Source: a bacterium (GTDB lineage: Bacteria; Electryoneota; RPQS01). From it: a stretch of 64,000 bases of DNA. A program made the position numbers and the translations under genes. Below the pieces are notes generated by a model. It worked only from the letters and a program-made list of their open reading frames with translations, did no database searches and was not told the DNA's origin. The DNA is taken from NCBI GenBank assembly GCA_013360195.1, contig JABWCQ010000003.1:62001-126000 (forward strand), given 5' to 3'. Below are positions 43,030-52,793 of the stretch, one piece after another; the stretch's first letter is position 1, and the number at the start of each line of letters is the position of its first letter.

Positions 43030-45639
43030 ATGTCCACACCTATGCTCAAACAATATGCAGAGATCAAATCCCAGTATCCGGATGTGATCCTGTTCTATCG
43101 CATGGGGGACTTCTATGAGCTGTTCTATGAAGATGCGGTGACGGCGGCCAATGTGCTTGGCCTGACCCTCACTCGTCGAAACCACGGGCGTGAAGGGGAC
43201 GTACCTTTAGCCGGATTTCCACATCATCAGCTCGAAAGCTACTTAAGCAAGATGACGCGTGCGGGTTACCGAGTTGCGGTCTGCGATCAACTTGAGGATC
43301 CCAAGCTTGCAAAAGGAATTGTCAAGCGAGGGGTGACGGAAGTCGTCAGCGCAGGTACGACGTTTTCAGAGACACAGCTTGAGGATCAAAAGAATAACTA
43401 CTTGGCGGCCGTTACATTCGAAGACGATGTTTGTGGTCTGGCATATGCGGATATCACCGCGCAGGAGTTTTTTACAGGAGTCTTGCCTGCGAGTGAATTG
43501 CCGGCCCGTTTGGTGTCGTTGGAACCGGCGGAAGTAGTTGCAAGCGTTGAGGATGTTGAGAGAGTGCGGGCAGCGATTACCTCGCTGCATGGCTGTGCAG
43601 TGACTACCGTCCCGCAGTGGCAATTCGCGGCCGACGGAGCCGATAGAGCGCTGAAAAGCCATTTGAATGTTGCGAACTTAAAAGGTTATGGCCTTTCGGA
43701 TATGCTGCCTGCAATGAGATCAGCCGGAGCATTGATCCATTATCTTCGCATGCAGCAAAAGGATCCGCAAGAACTGCTGCCAGACTTACGGGTCTTTTCC
43801 AGCGGACGGGAATTGGTCTTGGATCCTTCGACAAGAAGAAATCTGGAACTTGTTGATTCTCAAAGCGGGAAGAAGGAAGCGACGCTGCTGCATGCAATTG
43901 ACAAAACGAGAACGGCTGCAGGCGGACGGCTTCTGCGAAGATGGCTTCTGGCACCCTTGACAGATTTGAAAGCGATAACAGAGCGTTTGGATACCGTTGA
44001 AGCGTTGGTCTCAGAACCTCAAGTACTTTCAACGCTGTCCGAGAAGCTCCGTGAGACTGCTGACTTGCAGCGGGTCATGTCTCGTTTGACAACTCGGCGT
44101 GCATCGCCACGGGACGCACTGGCAATCAGAGCAACGTTGGAAATGCTTCCCGGCATTCAACGTACGCTGTTCAACTTGCCGCAGTCTCCGCTCATACGGA
44201 TAGCGGCGGATCTCGACGAACCCAAGGAGATTTCAGGTCTGATCGCTTCCATCATTGCTGACGATCCCCCGGCAATGATAGGAGAAGGTAAGTCAGTTCG
44301 AACGGGTTATTCGGAAGAATTGGACGAACTCCGGTCAATTGGGACACGTGCGCGGACATGGATGCAGGAACATCAAATCCAGGAGCGTAATCGCACGGGA
44401 ATACAGTCTCTCAAGATTGGCTACAACCGGGTATTCGGTTATTACATTGAGGTTACAAACGCGCACAAAGAGCGGATTCCGGCTGATTACATAAGGAAAC
44501 AGACTCTTACTGGTGCAGAACGATTTGTGACCCAAGACTTAAAGATTTGGGAAGAGAAGATTCTGCACGCCGATGAGAGACTAGAGCGGCTTGAACAGGA
44601 GATCTGGGAGAAACTGCGGACGGAGTTGATTAGCCACGGACCAATTCTGACTCGAATTGCAAGGTCACTCGCGGAACTTGACGTTTTTGTCAGCTTTGCG
44701 GTGGTTGCGCGCGACCACAGATATGTTAGACCGGTTGTAAACGAGGGAACCAAGCTCTCGATAGTGAATGGTCGGCATCCTGTCGTTGAGAGGCTGGTGT
44801 CTGGTGCCAACGGATTCATTGCCAACGATCTTGATTTGGATGCGTCCGGCCGACAGATCATGATCTTAACCGGACCAAATATGTCTGGGAAGTCCACCTA
44901 CCTGCGGCAAGCAGCGCTCATAGTTCTTCTTGCCCAAATTGGCTCATTCGTACCTGCGGACTTTGCCGAGGTTGGCATCGTTGACAGAATATTCACGCGA
45001 ATCGGAGCTGGTGACAATTTGGCAGGAGGTGAGTCAACATTCCTGGTTGAGATGTCGGAAGTCGCAAACATCTTACGAAGTGCGACTCCAAGATCCCTTA
45101 TCATTCTTGATGAGGTCGGACGAGGTACTTCCACCTTCGACGGTCTTTCACTTGCCTGGGCAATTACGGAGTATCTTCATGAACGCGATGACGTGGCGGG
45201 CAAGACTCTCTTTGCCACACACTATCATGAACTAAACAAAATGGCCGAGCGATTTCCGCGGATATTTAACGCAAGAGTCGATGTTGAGGAGTGGGGTGAC
45301 CGCGTTGTTTTCCTTCACAGAATTTCTCATGGTGAAACTGACCGGTCTTATGGGGTGGAGGTAGCGCGGCTGGCTGGGCTCCCGCATGAAGTCGTTGCAA
45401 GAGCCCGTGAATTACTACCAATTTGGGAAGATTCGCACAAAATACCGAACGAGCCGCCCCCCAAATCAGCGTCCAAAATCCAGCTAACTCTATTTGAATC
45501 TGATACTCAGGTGGTAGCCGATGCCCTCCAAAACCTCAATTTGGACGACTTAACTCCGCGTGACGCTCTATCTAAATTATATGAAATTAAGAAGTTAGTT
45601 GATGAGCGTCGGAGTGCAAACTCACGCCAGAAGTCTTGA
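43030..45639 (+). CDS. mutS: DNA mismatch repair protein MutS
   Basis: An 869-residue MutS. The mismatch-binding N-terminus has MLKQYAEIKSQYPDVILFYRMGDFYELF, containing the FYE reading residues (Phe-x-Glu in GDFYELF). Connector, core and clamp domains follow. The ATPase has GPNMSGKSTYLRQ (Walker A), ILDEVGRGTSTFDGLSLAWAI (Walker B) and FATHYHEL. Length matches MutS1. It is transcribed after a GC hairpin, with an unusual leader lacking a strong ribosome binding site. Confidence 0.98.
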   Translation: MSTPMLKQYAEIKSQYPDVILFYRMGDFYELFYEDAVTAANVLGLTLTRRNHGREGDVPLAGFPHHQLESYLSKMTRAGYRVAVCDQLEDPKLAKGIVKRGVTEVVSAGTTFSETQLEDQKNNYLAAVTFEDDVCGLAYADITAQEFFTGVLPASELPARLVSLEPAEVVASVEDVERVRAAITSLHGCAVTTVPQWQFAADGADRALKSHLNVANLKGYGLSDMLPAMRSAGALIHYLRMQQKDPQELLPDLRVFSSGRELVLDPSTRRNLELVDSQSGKKEATLLHAIDKTRTAAGGRLLRRWLLAPLTDLKAITERLDTVEALVSEPQVLSTLSEKLRETADLQRVMSRLTTRRASPRDALAIRATLEMLPGIQRTLFNLPQSPLIRIAADLDEPKEISGLIASIIADDPPAMIGEGKSVRTGYSEELDELRSIGTRARTWMQEHQIQERNRTGIQSLKIGYNRVFGYYIEVTNAHKERIPADYIRKQTLTGAERFVTQDLKIWEEKILHADERLERLEQEIWEKLRTELISHGPILTRIARSLAELDVFVSFAVVARDHRYVRPVVNEGTKLSIVNGRHPVVERLVSGANGFIANDLDLDASGRQIMILTGPNMSGKSTYLRQAALIVLLAQIGSFVPADFAEVGIVDRIFTRIGAGDNLAGGESTFLVEMSEVANILRSATPRSLIILDEVGRGTSTFDGLSLAWAITEYLHERDDVAGKTLFATHYHELNKMAERFPRIFNARVDVEEWGDRVVFLHRISHGETDRSYGVEVARLAGLPHEVVARARELLPIWEDSHKIPNEPPPKSASKIQLTLFESDTQVVADALQNLNLDDLTPRDALSKLYEIKKLVDERRSANSRQKS

Positions 45640-45799
45640 CTCTGCATCAGTTTATCCTTATTTTTACAGAATATAGGAGTATGGTAGGAGACCGCTCGCG
45701 CCGTTTGCGCTCAAAAATTGATCTCTGCTTTTCAAATCCCCCGTCTGAAAATCCAAGCGGGGCACTGTAGTTTTTGCGATTAGTAAGATGGAGCGGAGT

Positions 45800-46774
45800 A
45801 TGCGCTTAACTTGGTGCAGCACCATAACACTTCTCATTCTCTGCGTCGGCCAAAATGCTCATGCACAATGGGTTATCGGTCGGTATGCCGGAGAGTTCAT
45901 GTCGTTGGGGGCAGGCGCGCGTGCGTTGGCAATGGGGGGAGCATCAATTGCATCGCCGCTAATGTCTACGGCTGGTTATTATAACCCAGCCGCGTTGGCG
46001 ACACTTGAGAAGCGATCGGCAGAATTCATGCATGCCTCCCAGTTTGACAATCTGTTTACATATGACTTCGCTTCATATGCGACTCCCATGAGAAGCGGAG
46101 TATCCGGCGCAATTTCTGTTCTATATGCACGCGTTGGCGACATTCCGTTGACCAAACTTAGCGATCCATCCCGTCCTCTTTCTGACGACAATCGTGTCGA
46201 GGTAAGTGGTGAAACTGGAGACCACGAATTCGCTGTGCTTGCCTCTGGAGGAAGGGAACTCGGAAATGGTTGGAATTGCGGCGCTTCCGCAAAATTGCTC
46301 ACAAAATCCTTGGCCTCCGAAACTGCGCTGGGGTTGGGATTTGATCTGGCAGTGCAACGAAGAATCGGATCCCATGCGGAGTTTGGTGCAATCGTGAAGG
46401 ATTTAACAACTAGCACGATTACTTGGTCGACGGGGAGAACTGAGTCAATACTTCCGAATGTTGGAGTCGGCGGAAGCTGGTCTGCGCCTTTGCAGGCCAT
46501 GAATGCGGATATTACCGTTGTCGGTGATGCAGAAGTGCGATTTGAAACACGCGGTGAGGCAGAACTAATCGCCGCAGGACCAGTTTCTATTGAGCCGCGA
46601 CTTGGACTTGAGTATCTGATTTCCAAGGCTGTGGCGATACGCGCAGGTGTGAAAGGTGAACGATTCACCGCCGGAGCCGGACTCCAGTTTGGAAGTCTGG
46701 CTGTGCACGCTGCGCTCGAGGATCATGAAGACTTAGGATTAACCCACCGTGCGTCACTCGGAGTCGAATTCTAA
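45800..46774 (+). CDS. PorV/PorQ-like outer-membrane barrel protein
   Basis: A 324-residue protein with a signal peptide (MRLTWCSTITLLILCVGQNAHA). The diagnostic opening of the PorV/PorQ/UPF0164 family follows: GEFMSLGAGARALAMGGASIAS ... AGYYNPAALATLEKRSAEFMHA. The rest is amphipathic beta strand and ends RASLGVEF with a C-terminal Phe. Such proteins are FadL-like barrels; PorV shuttles type IX secretion cargo. I chose ATG 45800, because GGAG is six bases upstream, over ATG 45788. A TGTAGTTTTTG element lies 24 bases before the start. Confidence 0.83.
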   Translation: MRLTWCSTITLLILCVGQNAHAQWVIGRYAGEFMSLGAGARALAMGGASIASPLMSTAGYYNPAALATLEKRSAEFMHASQFDNLFTYDFASYATPMRSGVSGAISVLYARVGDIPLTKLSDPSRPLSDDNRVEVSGETGDHEFAVLASGGRELGNGWNCGASAKLLTKSLASETALGLGFDLAVQRRIGSHAEFGAIVKDLTTSTITWSTGRTESILPNVGVGGSWSAPLQAMNADITVVGDAEVRFETRGEAELIAAGPVSIEPRLGLEYLISKAVAIRAGVKGERFTAGAGLQFGSLAVHAALEDHEDLGLTHRASLGVEF

Positions 46775-46807
46775 CTTGTTTACCCGTACTCATCTCGCAA
46801 AGTTGAT

Positions 46808-47686
46808 ATGATTTATTCAATGACCGGCTTTGGGCGAGGCGAGGCCACGGAAGACGGAACAACGGTTAGCGCAGAGCTTCGCACACTTAATAATCGATAT
46901 TTCGATTTTGGGCTAAGGGCTCCCCGCACCATATCCAATTTTGAGTCGGAGTTGCGGGAGCTTTGTCGAAAGGGAGTCGAGCGGGGCAAGATAACTCTGA
47001 CGTTGAATGAAGTGCGTGCCACCGGAGCGATGGTTGCGCGCATAGATTTTGACGCGGCGCGAAGAGTCGCAGGGCAATTACAGGATCTTTGCACTGACTT
47101 GCGCATAACTGAGTCAATTCACCTTGAGCATCTGCTTCAGTTCCCGGAAGTGATAACTCCTGTTGACCCGCCCGAAGTTGCAGAACGAACCCTCCGGCTT
47201 GCAGCGGCCGCGACGGAAAGGGCAATTGAGAACCTTCGTCAAATGCGGCTGGAAGAAGGACAAGTCCTCACTCGCGATATGATGGAGCGGCTTGACGTTA
47301 TCACAGGTGCCTTGGAGGAAGTTCGGAAAGCGCAGGAGGGCCTTCCAACTCGTGCGCTGGAGAAGCTAAGAGATAGAATACAGCGGTTGGTTCCGTCCGA
47401 AAGCTACGACAGCAACCGCTTGGAGATGGAGCTCGCGTTGATTGCGGATCGACTTGACATCACAGAAGAATGTGTGCGCCTTGACGGACATGTCGGGGCG
47501 TTTCGCAAATCGCTCGACAAACCGGATGGTCCTGTCGGCAAGAAGCTGGGTTTCCTCCTGCAGGAGATGAACAGGGAAGCGAATACTATTTCATCAAAAA
47601 CATCCAGTCTGGAGATATCGCATTTGACGGTTAGTATACGGGAGGAAATAGAGAGACTGCGCGAGCAGGTGCAGAATCTTGAGTGA
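46808..47686 (+). CDS. yicC: YicC family protein (predicted endoribonuclease)
   Basis: A 292-residue protein. It begins MIYSMTGFGRGEATEDG and has ELRTLNNRYFDFGLRAPRTI and RGKITLTLNEV. At the C-terminus are ELALIADRLDITEECVRLDGHV and KLGFLLQEMNREANTISSKTSSLEISHL, all YicC hallmarks. YicC proteins have been reported as endoribonucleases acting on small RNAs. The yicC-gmk-rpoZ-coaBC order is conserved in many bacteria. It overlaps gmk by 8 bases. Confidence 0.95.
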   Translation: MIYSMTGFGRGEATEDGTTVSAELRTLNNRYFDFGLRAPRTISNFESELRELCRKGVERGKITLTLNEVRATGAMVARIDFDAARRVAGQLQDLCTDLRITESIHLEHLLQFPEVITPVDPPEVAERTLRLAAAATERAIENLRQMRLEEGQVLTRDMMERLDVITGALEEVRKAQEGLPTRALEKLRDRIQRLVPSESYDSNRLEMELALIADRLDITEECVRLDGHVGAFRKSLDKPDGPVGKKLGFLLQEMNREANTISSKTSSLEISHLTVSIREEIERLREQVQNLE

Positions 47687-48248
47687 TACAGGCCGGTTGA
47701 TCGTATTTGCGGCGCCTGCCGGCGCTGGAAAGACGACAGTCATTAGAGCCGTCAGAGTGAGAAATCCGGAGTGGAAATTCTCATGCAGCGCGACGACTCG
47801 GCCGCCGCGTCCTGGTGAGGTTCATGGGCAGGACTACTTCTTCCTCACTCGACCGGAGTTCATGCAACGTGTAGATGCCGGCGCCTTTCTGGAATACGAA
47901 GAAGTCCACGGAAACATGTACGGGACATTGAAAGCAATCGTGGATGAAGCGCTTCGAAACAAGAACACAATGGTGTTAGATCTTGATGTCAAAGGCGCAT
48001 CGAACATCAAACGTCACTATCCTGATGCTTTGACAATCTTCATCAAACCTCCATCAATGGAAGTGCTGAAGCAACGGCTTTCTAAACGGGGAACAGACAG
48101 TCCTGAAGTTATCCACAAGCGGCTCGAACGTGTCGAAATGGAGATGGCGTATATGGATAAATTCGACTGCATTATTGTAAATAACGAAATTGAGCAGGCC
48201 GTCGCGGACGTATTGCGCTGCGTTGAGAGCAAATGGCCGCTTGCCTGA
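47679..48248 (+). CDS. gmk: guanylate kinase
   Basis: A 189-residue nucleoside monophosphate kinase that converts GMP to GDP. The P-loop is APAGAGKTTVIRA. SCSATTRPPRPGEVHGQDYFFLT holds the GMP-binding Ser, Arg and Tyr, and AFLEYEEVHGNMYGT the lid. LDLDVKGASNIKRHYPDALTIFI and RLSKRGTDSPEVIHKRLE follow. The start is TTG inside the end of yicC, giving MSDTGRLIVFAAPAGAGK. It lies in the conserved yicC-gmk-rpoZ cluster. Confidence 0.96.
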   Translation: MSDTGRLIVFAAPAGAGKTTVIRAVRVRNPEWKFSCSATTRPPRPGEVHGQDYFFLTRPEFMQRVDAGAFLEYEEVHGNMYGTLKAIVDEALRNKNTMVLDLDVKGASNIKRHYPDALTIFIKPPSMEVLKQRLSKRGTDSPEVIHKRLERVEMEMAYMDKFDCIIVNNEIEQAVADVLRCVESKWPLA

Positions 48249-48312
48249 CAGATCAAGTATTCGCGAAGACTCAATGGGGGATCTTCGCAGGGATTATCAA
48301 AAAGAGAGAAAC

Positions 48313-48618
48313 ATGGCTTACACACGTGACACGCATCCAGAATCATTTGTTGGCAAGGCAGAAAACGTTTACGAAGCAGTGCTCGTAATCGCGCGTCGGG
48401 CTCGACAGATTGGCGAATTGCAGAAGCGACGAATTGACAGACATCTGGGGCAGACGGAGGTTCTGGAACAAGCCGCTGCCCGCGCTCGCGCCGAAAGCGG
48501 TGACGATACCGTGGAAATTGAAGAGATTGAACGCGAAAAGATTCAGTTTACCAAGCCCGTTGTCCTCGCGATAAACGAAATGGTCGACGGTAAGATCGAG
48601 AAGCGCTATGAAGAGTAG
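48313..48618 (+). CDS. rpoZ: RNA polymerase omega subunit
   Basis: A 101-residue protein. KAENVYEAVLVIARRARQIGELQKRRID is the conserved omega core (matching the AxxRARQI pattern), followed by an acidic helix and KPVVLAINEMVDGKIEKRY. Omega assists beta-prime folding and can form part of the ppGpp site. I start it at ATG 48313 (MAYTRDTHPES) with AAAGAGAGAAAC upstream; the open frame extends further back without conservation. It overlaps coaBC by 11 bases. Confidence 0.9.
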   Translation: MAYTRDTHPESFVGKAENVYEAVLVIARRARQIGELQKRRIDRHLGQTEVLEQAAARARAESGDDTVEIEEIEREKIQFTKPVVLAINEMVDGKIEKRYEE

Positions 48619-50575
48619 CCGCCGCCCGGATCGCGAAACGCGACAGGCAGGTGAACTTGGGGGGCGGCGAATACTGTTGGGAGTTACGGGAGGTATCGCG
48701 GCATACAAAGCGGTGGAAGTAGCCCGTCTGTTCATTCAGGCCGGTGCCAAAGTACAGGTTGTAATGACGACCGCTGCTACGAAGTTTGTATCGCCGCTCA
48801 CTTTCGAGACGGTAACTGGTCGGCAAGTCTACGTCGAGATGTTTCCTGAGCATGGCAAGGAGTCGCCTTGGCATACCGAACTCTCTTCGTGGGCTGAAGT
48901 AATTCTGGTTGCACCTGCAACTGCCGATAATATTGGCCGAATAGCATGCGGACTTGGGGACGACTTGTTGACAACCATTCTGCTTGCTTATGAACGTCGC
49001 CGTGTGATCTGCCCGTCCATGAATCCGCGAATGTGGGCGAACCCTGCTGTGCAGGACAATTTGAACACAATTCGCAAGCGTGGATTCAGAATTATTCCTC
49101 CTGAATCCGGAGATATGGCAAGGCCAGGCGAGGAGCAAGGCATAGGCAGACTCGCCGAGCCCGAGACAATTTATGCGGAAGTCAGGCATCTGCTTAGCGC
49201 GCCGCAAGACTTGCGCGGTGTTAAAGTCCTCGTAACTGGCGGTCGAACCGAAGAGAGTTGGGATCCTGTGCGCGTTCTGACGAATCGCGCCTCCGGCCGA
49301 ATGGGTTTTGCGCTCGCAGAAGAGGCGCGTGAACGAGGCGCCGATGTGTCATTGATTTCCGGACCGAGCGAAGTTATCCCGCCGAGCGGAGTTCGTCTGA
49401 CGAGGATAACAACAGCGCGCCAAATGGCCGAAGCCGTTAAGCGCGAGTTTCCATACTGCAACATTCTTTTAATGTCTGCGGCCGTCAGCGACTATACATT
49501 TGATCAGACTGCCAAGAACAAAATAAAGAAGGGCGATCCAGATCCTGAGATTAATCTCGTGCCGACCGAGGACATTTTGAAAGGCATTTCTCAGAACAAA
49601 GGAAACCGTGTCATCGTCGGATTTGCATTGGAAACCGAGAATGTGCTTGATAATGCGCTCCGAAAGCTTCGCGAAAAGCACCTGGACATCGTTGTGGCAA
49701 ACAATCCGCTCGCACAAGGCAGCGGGTTTCAAGTGGAAACAAATCAAGTTTTCATTATCCACCGCAACGGTAGCGTTCAAGACTTGCCGCTTCAGTCAAA
49801 ACGGGAAGTGGCAAGGGAAATCTTGAATGCGGTTATGGAGCTTTATCGAAATCCGCTTCCCGAACTTGAGGTAGAACCTGAATTGGATTTGGAAGTCGAT
49901 GTCGATCCCGATGAAGTCCTGGACGATACAGATCTTGGATTAATTAAGCTGGATGGTCTCGACTTGGAGGAGCCGCAGCTTCCTAAGAGACAGGATCGCA
50001 AGACCAAAAGGGGCAAGCACAAGAAGGGCGACAGACCCAAGATCATAGACCAGAACGGACAGGCACCAAAAACTGCGGAAGTGACTCAGGTTCGAAAGGA
50101 AGAGGCCGAGCCGCGAACAGTGCAGCCGGAGGTCTCGAAGCCGCAGCAATCTCTGGCTCAACCTGCCGCGCAGCAGCAATCAGCTCAGAGCAAAAAGAAA
50201 TCACGACGCGGCGGACGGAGAGCGCGGGAACGCAGGGAGCGGCTTGCCGCGCTGGCAGCTCAGCAATCAGGTCTGCCTCAGATACCTGCGGGTGTGCCTG
50301 CTCCGCCACCGACTACTGCAGCAGTCGCGGCCAATCAGCCTGCCAGCGGTGACGTGAAGCCAAACGCGAAATCAAAGGGAAGACCAAAATCATCGCAGTC
50401 GGTTGAAGCAAGACTTCCCGAAGCAGCAAGCACGGAGAAGCCTGTGGCAGAGAAGAAATCTGTAAGGAAGAAAGCCGCGAAGACTGCGGCAAGCACGGAC
50501 GGAGGTCAGAAGGCTTCGAAGAAAGCTTCCAAGAAGTCTGCAAAGAAGACCGAAGCAACAGAACCGGTTGCATGA
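48608..50575 (+). CDS. coaBC: CoaBC: phosphopantothenoylcysteine decarboxylase/synthase with long basic tail
   Basis: A 655-residue protein. Residues 20-190 are the flavin-dependent decarboxylase CoaC: LLGVTGGIAAYKAVEVARL, WHTELSSWAEVILVAPATADNIG and VICPSMNPRMW. Residues 205-410 are the CTP-dependent synthase CoaB: VLVTGGRTEESWDPVRVLTN, SGRMGFALAEEA, AAVSDY and KIKKG. Together they make 4'-phosphopantetheine for coenzyme A. Normal CoaBC ends near residue 410. Here about 240 residues follow: an acidic stretch (EVEPELDLEVDVDPDEV), then low-complexity K/A/Q/P sequence with KKSRRGGRRARERRERLAAL and an end rich in KKASKKSAKK. The tail looks disordered and nucleic-acid-binding. It overlaps udg by 4 bases. 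Confidence 0.95.
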   Translation: MKSSRRPDRETRQAGELGGRRILLGVTGGIAAYKAVEVARLFIQAGAKVQVVMTTAATKFVSPLTFETVTGRQVYVEMFPEHGKESPWHTELSSWAEVILVAPATADNIGRIACGLGDDLLTTILLAYERRRVICPSMNPRMWANPAVQDNLNTIRKRGFRIIPPESGDMARPGEEQGIGRLAEPETIYAEVRHLLSAPQDLRGVKVLVTGGRTEESWDPVRVLTNRASGRMGFALAEEARERGADVSLISGPSEVIPPSGVRLTRITTARQMAEAVKREFPYCNILLMSAAVSDYTFDQTAKNKIKKGDPDPEINLVPTEDILKGISQNKGNRVIVGFALETENVLDNALRKLREKHLDIVVANNPLAQGSGFQVETNQVFIIHRNGSVQDLPLQSKREVAREILNAVMELYRNPLPELEVEPELDLEVDVDPDEVLDDTDLGLIKLDGLDLEEPQLPKRQDRKTKRGKHKKGDRPKIIDQNGQAPKTAEVTQVRKEEAEPRTVQPEVSKPQQSLAQPAAQQQSAQSKKKSRRGGRRARERRERLAALAAQQSGLPQIPAGVPAPPPTTAAVAANQPASGDVKPNAKSKGRPKSSQSVEARLPEAASTEKPVAEKKSVRKKAAKTAASTDGGQKASKKASKKSAKKTEATEPVA

Positions 50576-51267
50576 GTAACCACTCAGTAATCGGCTACCT
50601 TGAGAACCTTTCGCTCTTTGAAGACGACTTATATCTTCCCGCTGGACACCAGGTGGCACGTATTGCGAAAACGAGAGAATTGCTGGTCTTAAGGGATTCG
50701 ATAACCCCGCTGCCGTCCAGCCTTGCTGAGTTTGAAGCACAAATCTGCTCATGCACAAAGTGCGAGTTGGGTAAAACGAGAACGAAGTTTGTCTTTGGGG
50801 ATGGAAACCCGAATGCTCGAATTGTGTTCGTTGGTGAAGCACCGGGACACGACGAAGATCTGTCGGGCAGCCCATTCGTCGGACGGGCCGGACAGCTGCT
50901 GAATGCGATGTTGTCTGAAGTAGGTATCAATCGCAAGGATGTTTACATTTGCAATACTCTCAAATGTCGTCCGCCGGGGAATCGAGACCCGCTTCCGTCT
51001 GAAAAGGCCACCTGCCGGCCCTATTTGAGAACACAATTGTCTTTAATAAGTCCCGACATAGTGGTGTGTTTAGGTAAGCATGCTGCGAATGAGCTCCTTG
51101 GCACTGACGAACCGATGAAGGATTTGAGGGGAAGGGTGATTCCGTGGGAAGGCATGAGCCTGTTGGTGACCTATCATCCTGCGTATTTTCTGCGCAATAT
51201 GACGCAGAAAGTTCACGGCGATGCGGACTTTCGATTGCTGCGAAAGCTCTTGGATGAATTGACGTGA
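50572..51267 (+). CDS. family 4 (type 4) uracil-DNA glycosylase
   Basis: A 231-residue iron-sulfur uracil-DNA glycosylase. CTKCELGKTR supplies the first two cluster cysteines, and CNTLKCRPPGNRDP plus the later Cys in EKATCRPYL the others. The active-site segment is FVGEAPGHDEDLSGSPFVGRAGQLL, and LLVTYHPAYFLRN carries the late His. It removes uracil from deaminated DNA. About 50 unconserved residues precede the domain. ATGA overlap with coaBC; the dnaB gene follows after 38 bases. Confidence 0.95.
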   Translation: MSNHSVIGYLENLSLFEDDLYLPAGHQVARIAKTRELLVLRDSITPLPSSLAEFEAQICSCTKCELGKTRTKFVFGDGNPNARIVFVGEAPGHDEDLSGSPFVGRAGQLLNAMLSEVGINRKDVYICNTLKCRPPGNRDPLPSEKATCRPYLRTQLSLISPDIVVCLGKHAANELLGTDEPMKDLRGRVIPWEGMSLLVTYHPAYFLRNMTQKVHGDADFRLLRKLLDELT

Positions 51268-51305
51268 TGATTGATCACGTTTTGCAGGCAGAATAAGGTA
51301 AGATT

Positions 51306-52793
51306 GTGGCACACCCAGCAACATCCGATCGATCACAGAATCCCGATCTTGCCGGAGTGCGCGTGCCTCCGCAAGCGCCTGAGATGGAACGGGCATTGCT
51401 TGGTGCCCTGCTCTCCGATGGGGCTGCATTCGCAAGGATAGCGCATCTGGTTGAACAGGCTTCTTTTTATAGACCGAACCATCGCGCGTTGTTTCTATGC
51501 ATGAGCGAGTTGGACGCGCGCCGTGAACCGATTGATCTGATAACGGTCACGGGTGAACTTCGCCGAATCGGAAAACTCGATGAAGTCGGCGGCGTTCCAT
51601 TCTTAAGCGAGCTCGCCGCGGAAGTGCCCACATCGGCGAATATCGAACACTATGCCGGCGTTGTGCACGAAAAGGCGCTTCTGCGAAATGTAATTTCGCT
51701 TAGTGCGGAGGCGGTCGGCGCTGCCAGCGATCCGACAGCGCGTGCCGACGAGGTCTTTGAAAAAGTGCAGACCGGTCTTGTGGATTTAATCGGCAGACGC
51801 CGCGGTCGGAACGCTCTTTCTTCACTTGAAGCGGTGAAGTCAACAATTGAGCATATCGAGCACATGAAGCAGCGTGAAGGCCATGTGCATGGTGTTTCGT
51901 CAGGGTTTGACAGACTTGATGACTTCACCACCGGTTTCAACCCCGGCGAACTCATCATTATAGCTGCCCGTCCTTCAATGGGCAAGACGGCACTTGCGAT
52001 GAACATTGCCACCGGTGCCGCGCATGCAAGCAACGCGCGTGTCGCAATATTCTCGCTGGAAATGGACGTCAGGCAGCTTGTGCTGCGTATGCTTTCCGGT
52101 GAGGCGCATATTAGTCTGCAGAGACTTCGCACCGGCCGCATGACCAAGGAAGAATACGGTCGGTTGTCCGTGCATGCAGGCCGGCTTGCCGACCTGAATC
52201 TGTTCTTTGACGACCAACCCGGCTTGGACATGAGCACGCTGCGTGCTCGTGCGAGGCAACTTTGGTTGGAGTATAAGGTTGATCTCATTGTCATAGATTA
52301 CCTGCAGCTGATTACTCCTCCCCAAATGGTGGACAATCAACAGCAGTGGATTGCCTATGTCTCTGCGTCTCTGAAGAATCTAGCCAAAGAGCTCAAGATT
52401 CCGATCATTGTGCTCTCGCAGCTGTCCAGGGCGCCTGAATCCAGAGGCGGCGATCGCCGCCCATTGCTGTCAGATTTGCGGGATTCCGGTGCTATTGAAC
52501 AGGATGCCGACGTCGTGATGTTTGTTTACCGGCCCGAGTACTACAAGGATTTGTTCAAGGGCAAAAAGGATCCGCAGTACGAGATCGGGACTCAGTCCTA
52601 TCCGATCGAAGGATTGGCCGAGATTATTGTGGCTAAGAACCGTAACGGCCCGACAGGCTCATTGCCGCTTTCATTTGTAAAGGAGTTTACAATGTTCGCG
52701 CCGCTTGAATCTGAACGGCCGGCACCGGCATTTGATCAGTCCGTTGACTTCGGTGATAACTCCATGCCATCGATCGACGACACCCCTTTCTGA
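51306..52793 (+). CDS. dnaB: replicative DNA helicase DnaB
   Basis: A 495-residue helicase. The N-terminal DnaB domain has PPQAPEMERALLGALLSDGAAFARI and FYRPNHRALF. The RecA-like motor contains LIIIAARPSMGKTALAMNIA (Walker A), VAIFSLEMDVRQLVLRML, LIVIDYLQLI (Walker B) and the arginine-rich LSQLSRAPESRGGDRRPLLSDLRDSGAIEQDADVV. No intein is present. The start is GTG. A weak stem ahead of a T6 run near 52836-52846 may end the transcript. Confidence 0.97.
   Translation: MAHPATSDRSQNPDLAGVRVPPQAPEMERALLGALLSDGAAFARIAHLVEQASFYRPNHRALFLCMSELDARREPIDLITVTGELRRIGKLDEVGGVPFLSELAAEVPTSANIEHYAGVVHEKALLRNVISLSAEAVGAASDPTARADEVFEKVQTGLVDLIGRRRGRNALSSLEAVKSTIEHIEHMKQREGHVHGVSSGFDRLDDFTTGFNPGELIIIAARPSMGKTALAMNIATGAAHASNARVAIFSLEMDVRQLVLRMLSGEAHISLQRLRTGRMTKEEYGRLSVHAGRLADLNLFFDDQPGLDMSTLRARARQLWLEYKVDLIVIDYLQLITPPQMVDNQQQWIAYVSASLKNLAKELKIPIIVLSQLSRAPESRGGDRRPLLSDLRDSGAIEQDADVVMFVYRPEYYKDLFKGKKDPQYEIGTQSYPIEGLAEIIVAKNRNGPTGSLPLSFVKEFTMFAPLESERPAPAFDQSVDFGDNSMPSIDDTPF

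Noticed and set aside
45979-46668. 229-residue open frame on the - strand
   Set aside because: It is antisense to the PorV-like gene, is low-complexity Ser/Pro-rich and has no known motif.
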